A stretch of DNA of 64,000 nucleotides from Metallyticus violacea. Its lineage: Eukaryota > Arthropoda > Insecta > Mantodea > Metallyticidae. The stretch's first letter is position 1, and each line of letters begins with the position of its first letter. The notes beneath the pieces were generated by a model. It did not search any database. It was given only the letters and a program-made list of their open reading frames with translations, and was not told the DNA's origin. Shown piece by piece: positions 57,778 through 64,000 of this stretch. The translations under genes and the position numbers were made by a program. Location of the stretch: assembly GCA_030762175.1 (NCBI GenBank), contig CM060834.1, positions 26,261,001 to 26,325,000 of the forward strand. Reading direction: 5' to 3'.

Positions 57778-57927
57778 TTTTCCTCAGGTGCTCCCATTGG
57801 GTACTTTCGGTCAGAATATGCACTCATTCCCCACCTCTTTCACAAAATGGTGTTTTCCTCAGGTGCTCCCATTGGGTACTTTCGGTCAGAATATGCACTC
57901 ATTCCTCACCTCTTTCACAAAATGAGC
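57778..57927. repeat. Two-copy tandem duplication, period 75 bp
   Basis: The unit starts 'ttttcctcaggtgctcccat' and ends 'cctctttcacaaaatg'. Copies 57778-57852 and 57853-57927 are almost identical, which points to a recent duplication. Confidence 0.95.
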
Positions 57928-58048
57928 AGAATTTCCGACCAGAACTATAATTTATTTTTAAGCCTTCCAATCTGAACAAGGTCATTCCTGGTCTTGCCTT
58001 TCTCCCTCTAGAGCATATACTTCTCTTTACATCAGATTAATGTAATTT

Positions 58049-58244
58049 CATTCTATAGGCTCAAGGAGACCTTTGTGTTACATTCTACCTCTATTTCCCG
58101 CCTGCTGATACGCTCTGGCCTTGATCTAATCTTCTTCCATACTTTTTATTCGATTGGCTCAAGGGGATTTTTGTGTTACATTCTGCCTCGATTTCCTACC
58201 TGCTGATAACTTCTAGCCTTTTACTAACCATCTTCCATACATTT
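58049..58244. repeat. Two-copy tandem duplication, period 98 bp, diverged
   Basis: Copies 58049-58146 and 58147-58244 share 'ggctcaagg', 'tttgtgttacattctgcctc' (one difference) and 'cctgctgata'. The divergence is clearly higher than in the 75-bp duplication just before it. Confidence 0.88.
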
Positions 58245-59350
58245 TTATTATTTGCATTACTTCGTTGCTATATTGAGATCCTCTGAGTCCTTCTCCACTT
58301 CTGCAGCCCAAAACTTTGGTGTTACATTTTTCATCTGGTGTCTATGATTGGGACGTTCGTAACGCCATTGCGCCTTTCATTTGCGAACATACGCCTCTGT
58401 CGGATTAAGGATACAATGAAATTGTGGCTATCTTATTGAAGAAGACAGTGATTTCATCATTCGCAATAATTTTCTTTCTTCTGGTTAAAAATAACGATTA
58501 AAGCTCTAGAGACTCGAATAATAGGAATAGGACTGAAATAAGAGACGTTTTTTGCATGTAAAGTAGATTGAAATATTTTCTCTAGGTAACGGGGCCCTCT
58601 GGATTGAGGACTCTGCTAAAGGTAAGACGCGTTATGAATTATTACAGATGGCGCCTCTAAACTCTCCAAGATTTGTATTCAGATCCATACTAGGATGCCT
58701 CTGAGCTCATTGGACCACGATAATTTGCGGGAGAATCGGCCATCTTCTTGTGCGTCACAAACAGAGCATCGCACATCTCTCATATATGCTCAGCTGTGTT
58801 GACAAATTGCAATTATCTTTACCACATCATCCAATTAGAGGTACAGTGGTATATGCCATCTAAGTAAACATCATTACAACCTCCGCTCCATGTTGGTTAA
58901 TCTCTTCCAAGTGTCTACATATGCGACTATATTAGATTCAGCTAAGCAGCATTTCCTCCACAGGATAACAGTATTACTTCCATTAGGGGAATGTGTATCC
59001 ACTTTCATAAATTTTTACCAAGATTTGGGTTAAGGTAGCTATGCTATTTGGTAAATTATAAGATGACAAGTACATTTTTAGCCAGTTATATGAAGACTTT
59101 TTTTATATTATTATAGCTGTTGAAATTTTCTATTGGTAATACAAAGAGTTATTTTTGGGCTGCATCCGCAGCTGAGCGAAGCGCACTCTGGACCAAGGTT
59201 ACACCAAATACTGCCTGTCAAAAACAATTTCCCGCGCTGATGGCTACACGTGAATACTAGTGAAGGGCATATCGAATATTTCTTACTGTCGAATGGGCAT
59301 AGGACGTTTCATTCTTTTTCTTTTCTTCTTCTTCTTCTTCTTCTTCTTTT
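58245..59350. other. Intergenic, nothing recognised
   Basis: No feature supported; a CTT run lies at about 59325-59350. Confidence 0.4.
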
Positions 59351-59351
59351 T

Positions 59352-59572
59352 TTAGTAGTGTTTAACGCCAGTTTTTACTACTGAGACACCACATGCGGTG
59401 GGCACTGATGATATATGAGATGAAATGATACATTGGGAAAGGGTTTTTTTTTGTTTGTTTTTTTTAAAGGAAGGAAACGTTCCACGCCTAAGTTTAGGGT
59501 ACCTCCCCGGCGTTTGTCTGGCGGGATTCGAAACCCCAGACCTCCCGCTCACAAATCCGCGCCTTAACGACC
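59352..59572 (-). repeat. S2 SINE, internally deleted
   Basis: The minus-strand copy has its head end near 59572 and the 3' end 'tagtgtttaacgccag' at 59356. About 55 bp between 'ctccccggc' and 'ctggcgggattcg' are missing. Confidence 0.88.
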
Positions 59573-59639
59573 TGTTTCATTCATATTTAATATTGCTTAT
59601 ACATAAAATGTTGTACTCGATTATAATGATTTTAAGGGG

Positions 59640-60356
59640 ACCCAGTATGCTTTATGCTACCAATGTGAAATTATTAAAATTAGTTTTCCCTTTCTTAGGA
59701 TCTATTGGGAGTAGGCCTTTCATTTTTATAGCATATGGTTGCATATATTGGTTCCACTTTAACATGTGCTTTTTTGGTATATTAATTTTTACTTTTTCAA
59801 AAACAGTATTCTTTGGATCTGTAATGGGTTTTTTATTACATTTTTGTACATACATTGCATTTTTTCTTAATTTGTAATTTGTCATGTTAAACTGTGCATA
59901 TGTACAAGAAGATGAATTTCTGATTTTGGGAATCTCTAGGTCTAGTAGAAGCTGAGAAAAAGAGAAATTTGTAAGGAAAAATGTAACTAACAGGAAAATG
60001 GAGGCGAAGTTTTTCTTTTTTCTTGCAATTTTTTTTTCCCCCTAGGCTTCTACTTGACCTGCAGTTTTCAAGTTTTTATAAATTGTTCTTCTGCTACCTC
60101 TGCATAGTTTAACAGGGTCAATTACAAATAAATAAACAAATAAAAAATAAAAAGTTCCAATGTATGTACAAAAATATAAAAAACATTGTTTCCAAAAGAT
60201 TTTTTGAAAAAGTAAAAATTGGTTTATCAAAAAGGCCATGTTAAAGTGAAACCAATGTATGCAGCTATATGCCATAAAAATGAAATACCTATTCCCAATG
60301 GATCCTAAGTAAAATAAAACTAAATTTTAATGATTTAGCATTGCTAGGATGGGACA
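59640..60356. repeat. Large palindromic repeat, arms about 315 bp, loop about 90 bp
   Basis: The left arm (59640-59955) matches the reverse complement of the right arm (60045-60356), including 'gtacaaaaat', 'tttttgaaaaagtaaaaatt', 'catgttaaagtg', 'atatgc(t/c)ataaaaatga' and 'gatcctaag'. The arms are diverged at many positions, so this is not an assembly mirror. Copies of the same sequence occur at 36125-36490. A minus-strand ORF of 77 codons covers the left arm; its peptide (LKWNQYMQPYAIKMKGLLPI) is partly readable in the other copies too. The family is unknown. Confidence 0.82.
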
Positions 60357-60384
60357 TGCCGGGTTCAACATGCGATTGCCCATG

Positions 60385-60710
60385 TTTATGAACAGAAGAC
60401 AAACGACATCCATATCTGTAGGCTAGCCATAACATTTAAGTAATATACACTTAACAAAAATTTATTTCAAGCACCAGATTTAAAAAAAAAAATAAGATTT
60501 GACATTAAAAGCTGCAATAAAGATACACCCGCCAACAAATTATATATTTTTTTTAAAATAAATAATTAACACATTTAGAAAAGTCATAAAGTCATAAATG
60601 ATGGATTATTAAAGACGAAAGTCTGGATTATAATGAAAGAACAAAATCAAAAACCTTTATTTTTTTTCAGATGTTTGGCCTACTGGATGCCCTTAAATAT
60701 GCACATGTTA
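60385..60710 (-). repeat. Unclassified repeat, second module next to the palindrome
   Basis: It matches the complement of 35740-36035. In both loci it lies next to the palindrome-arm module, so the two modules belong to one element. Confidence 0.7.
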
Positions 60711-60810
60711 TTAACAAATGTGATCTACAGACGCTGTGGCACTAATCGAACTCGCCTAACATTTATTATGAAACAAGTTACCACCTTAAACTAGAGTCGG
60801 TATATTGATC

Positions 60811-61045
60811 GTTCCTGGTGATCTAGTGGATTTTTTCGGGCGTAAAAATCCTAAGTATGGCTTCCTTCGGAAGGGAAGTAAAGCGTGGGTTCCGTGTCGT
60901 TGATTTATGGCACGTAAAAGAACCTCGGGCCTGAAAGAAGAGGCCTCTGAGCAAAATTTATCGACCGTTTAATGCCCTGAATTGAATGGGAGGCTTACGC
61001 ATGATCTGAGACGTTAAAGAGCGTTCATAAATAAATAAATTCAAA
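60811..61045 (+). repeat. S1 SINE with tRNA-like head truncated
   Basis: 'gttcctggtgatctagtgg' is fused directly to 'attttttcgggcgtaaaaat', deleting the B box. The body is complete to 'gttaaagagcgttcataaat' and an A-rich tail. It ends just before the mariner remnant. Confidence 0.87.
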
Positions 61046-61887
61046 AGTCAGCATATTGACTTCTGAGAGTAAATCACTTAGATGTAGGTTCCTGACTGCT
61101 GATAAGAAGGCACAGCGTGTTGAAAGTTTGCAAGGAGCTTCGTCAGACCTTATCCGATGAATCAACCGTTATCACCGGCAAAGAGAGCTGGATGTACGCT
61201 AATGACCCTGAGACAAAACAACAATCCTTCCAGTGGAAGAGCCCGAATTCTGCAAGACCAAAAGTTGCGAGACAAGTGAAGAGCAAAGTCAAGAGCATGC
61301 TCCTCGTTTTCTTTGATACCAAGAGGATTGTGCACACAGAATTCGTCCTACCAAATTCCACGTATTACTGTGACGTTTTGCGACGGCTTCGTGAAAATGT
61401 GCAGTGACCACGGCCCGAACTTTGGCGACAGGGGAACAGGCTGTTGCGTCACGATAATGCGCCCTGTCACAATTCCTTGTTCACCATGATCTTTTTGACG
61501 AAAAACAAAATTACTCTTTTCCTATACCCACCGTACTCGCCTGATTTGGCACCCTGCGACTTCGCTCTATTCCCCAAACTGAAAATGAAGTTGAAAGGAC
61601 GTCGGTTCGACACAATTGAGAGGATTCAAGAAGAAACGCTATCTGTGCTACACACTCTCAAAGAACATGACTTCCAAGATGCACTTGGAAAATGGCAGAA
61701 TCTCTGGGACCGGTGTATACGTATGGAAGGGAACTACTTCGAGGGTGACGGCGGTCATTTGTCTCAAAGTAAGTTTTTGACCAGAGGCAGCACCAGTCCC
61801 GAATATTCTGGATACCACCTCGCAGAGTCGACCAGTTCATCGGGACACATAATTCAATATGCTTTCGTTAAAATAGGCCATTCTTAA
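61046..61887 (+). pseudogene. Mariner transposase, catalytic domain nearly open but inactive
   Basis: This is the best-preserved transposase here. One frame runs from about 61060 to 61887 with a single internal TGA (61405-61407). Upstream of it: FLTADKKAQRVLKVCKELRQ, then VITGKESWMYANDPETKQQS, FQWKSPNSARPK and VLPNSTYYCDVLRRLRENVQ. Downstream: RHDNAPCHNSLF, LYPPYSPDLAPCDFALFPKL and the C-terminal WDRCIRMEGNYFEGDGG. The second and third Asp are present with 34 residues between them (DD34D mariner). The first Asp is Lys (61180-61182). The N-terminal helix-turn-helix is missing; an S1 SINE lies immediately upstream. The context CAG TGA CCA fits a CGA to TGA change. It cannot be active as it stands. 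Confidence 0.92.
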
Positions 61888-62166
61888 TTTTTTGTTTATA
61901 AAAGTGCTTAGGTATTTCCAACGTATTGTTCTCTTTTTTCAGTTTTTTTTCCAGTTTATAGATATTTTAAAACAAAATCTAAAAGTAGAGTTATAGTTTT
62001 ACATTTGTTTCAGTTTACTCATATCATAAACTGTTATTTTATTTTAATTTGTCTCCCTAATAATGCATATTAATAGAGAGATAAATTTCAGTTACATGGG
62101 GTGAATATTTACAAACTTTGTGTCGTTGACTTATATAACAGAAGGAGATTGCCTATCCCCATAATA
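61888..62166. other. Spacer between two mariner relics
   Basis: T-rich sequence; no recognised 3' terminal repeat for the 61046-61887 copy. Confidence 0.4.
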
Positions 62167-62920
62167 CAGTGCGATCAGTGATGTTTTCCCCCGCGGAGCG
62201 AACCCCACTTGTTTGCAGCACCGTGGAGGGAATATCAAGACTGCTTGTGTACTTGATCTTTGTGACTGTCGCAGTTGGAGCGCAGCCATTCCGGTACAGC
62301 GTGTCTTTATGTACGACTCATAAGTGTTAACTAAGTGATGAAAAAATCTCAGGAATTTTTTTTTTTTTTTTTTTTTTTGAGCATTCAGTTGATTCTGTTA
62401 CTTTGTGAATATCATACTAATCCCTTTTTTCGGAGAATTAGCCGACAGGAAACGTGATCATGCATTGTTTCAACAGGACTCTGCCACTGCACACACTCCG
62501 AATAATTCCATGAGAACAATTCACAAAGTGTTTCCACATGACAGAGTTAATAGTAAGGATTTGTGGCCACCCTCGATCCCCCGATTTAACAGCCTGCAAT
62601 TATTATATCTGGGGTAAATTAAAAAATGTCGTGTACAAGACGAACCCGCACACCATACAAGAACTCAAATATAATGTTAGTCACTAAAATGTCCGGATTT
62701 CTTAAAATGAACTACAGAGAATGATGTGTGAAGAAAGAATGTGAGCAGTTTCAGCCTCATTTTCATAATGTGTTAAGTAATGAACCTCTTGTTGCATGGC
62801 TGGTTTGCTTTATTGTTTTACCCTCCCGCTAATCACCGAGCTGGCAGACTAACCGGCTAACGAGCAGCTTGCTCGCCCAAAGGCAAAACACTTCAGTGGA
62901 AAACAAAACTGATCGCACTG
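62167..62920 (+). mobile_element. Mariner-like element, 754-bp deletion derivative with TIRs
   Basis: TA flanks it at 62165-62166 and 62921-62922. The ends match as inverted repeats (CAGTGCGATCAGT..TGTTTTCC). The plus strand (62450-62720) encodes the second catalytic part, ALFQQDSATAHTPNNSMRTI, then VNSKDLWPPSIPRFNSLQLL. After a frameshift it continues with KLKNVVYKTNPHTIQELKYN. The expected 'SPDLTACDF' reads 'IPRFNSLQL', so the third Asp is not in place. The helix-turn-helix and first Asp region are deleted; a T23 run (62356-62378) sits at the deletion side. Confidence 0.85.
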
Positions 62921-62922
62921 TA

Positions 62923-63509
62923 TTATAGAAGTCGGAGGCTGTGATAATGAATTAAACTAATATTGTGTGCTAATATAAGCGAGTAGAAATGCGGGGAGAA
63001 CTGGTCTATGGACGGCTATTGCACGACTTGCATTATTTCCAGGGTAGTACTCCAGACATAAACTGCATTCTTCCCATCTACCAAGAGAAAATGCCAGGTG
63101 TAAATTGTTTTCTTAATTCCCTCATATATTTCTTTCTCCCAGCATCACCATGTTCTTCCACAATTCGCGTTCTATTCTTATTTACTAATATGTTTATTGT
63201 GTTCCTTTTGCTAGCTCCTTCTTGCCTCTCTTTTTCCTTCTTTCCCTTCTTTATTTCATAACTCCCCTTTCCGTTCCTTGTAAAGAAAGACGATTACTCA
63301 TAGAACATTAACCGATTTTTGGTAACGCATTATAAAATATGTTCTATTTATCCGCGACTTGTGTTTTAATAGTAATGGACATTTTATTGTACCAGTTTTA
63401 AAACACATTCAAGTAAGCTTGGGCCTTACAGCCATACATACTAACATCGTCTTTGTAACAATCAAAGTGTCCATACATACATCCATACATATACATGGAT
63501 ATACTTATA
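62923..63509. other. Intergenic, nothing recognised
   Basis: The 90-codon ORF at 62989-63261 is hydrophobic at its end but has no recognisable family. Confidence 0.4.
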
Positions 63510-63900
63510 TTACACGTATTTAATAAGTAAGTTTATATATAAATACATAAACATGAATGAAACCCTTACTCTTGAGACTCCCTTCCATTTACTGACACTC
63601 CCTCTGCAACCCCCTCCCCTCTTCATTATAGCCATTAACGTTCTTTGTCGGGTCTTCTCTAGAAATATTCCCAAATTGTGTGAAACTTCTATTGGCATTC
63701 ACAGTTTTCGGTGATAAATGCTCATTTCTTAAAATCTCCGTTTCCCTGCACTCTGCCAAAATATGCCTCCAGGTATCGCTTTCTCCGCACAATGGGCAAA
63801 TTCTTTCCCCCAGAACATTAACTGCTTTGTTTCCTTTCCAAGCCCCTAATCTGAATCATACGCAATCACTTCTTCCTTTTCTGCCACAGATATCTAAATA
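63510..63900 (-). pseudogene. LINE C-terminal zinc-knuckle remnant (minus strand)
   Basis: The minus strand from about 63895 reads YLDICGRKGRSDCV, then LGAWKGNKAVNVLGERICPL, CGESDTWRHILAECRETEIL and RNEHLSPKTVNANRSFTQFG. The CPLC...H...C arrangement is a LINE ORF2 zinc knuckle. It is related at DNA level to 46540-46760. One frameshift separates the first two parts. It may be continued past the right window edge. Confidence 0.72.
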
Positions 63901-64000
63901 ATTCCCCCTCCCCACACCGGATATATTTGACTATGTTATAAGTACAGGATGTTACAAAGTACAAGAATTCCCTATCTTTTCTTCATTTTCTACACTGTCT

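Overview
This is a 64 kb stretch of AT-rich, repeat-dominated nuclear DNA from an animal with a large genome. I read it as an arthropod, most likely an insect: it carries many decayed mariner-like transposons, LINE and Penelope-like remnants, tRNA-headed SINEs, and one exon of an insect-like type II membrane protein. A cockroach or other large-genome polyneopteran is my best guess, but the sequence alone does not prove it. There is no bacterial gene organisation, no operon and no CRISPR array.

Only one stretch looks like a conserved cellular gene. It is a coding exon on the minus strand (8416-8978) with a signal anchor and a consensus splice donor, probably the first coding exon of a FAM20-type secretory-pathway kinase. 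Its remaining exons are not visible, so the minus-strand sequence below 8416 is probably its first intron. The sequence above about 9.3 kb is its likely upstream region.

Almost everything else recognisable is transposon debris. About a dozen mariner/Tc1-like relics were found, several with intact TA-flanked terminal inverted repeats but large internal deletions (4688-5369, 10584-11502, 19083-19824, 43682-44639, 47657-48809, 62167-62920). Others have lost their ends (300-1110, 31913-32620, 35150-35420, 37215-37950, 61046-61887). LINE remnants lie at about 12.5, 15.6, 21.2, 42.4, 46.1, 52.2 and 63.5 kb, and a Penelope-like remnant at 20.5 kb. Two abundant tRNA-headed SINE families (called S1 and S2 here) contribute nine and eleven copies. 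At least two S2 copies have clear target-site duplications; one of these sits inside a LINE reverse transcriptase near where the YADD motif is expected.

The rest is simple-sequence DNA (long ACT, GTA, CTTT, CT, AT, AAT and CTT/ATT arrays), short tandem duplications, and a few unclassified dispersed repeats. These include a roughly 315-bp-arm palindrome at 59.64-60.36 kb that is related to a locus at 35.7-36.5 kb. I saw no coordinated gene system. The main interest is the set of mariner deletion derivatives, the nested insertions, the palindromic repeat, and the higher-order structure of the trinucleotide arrays.
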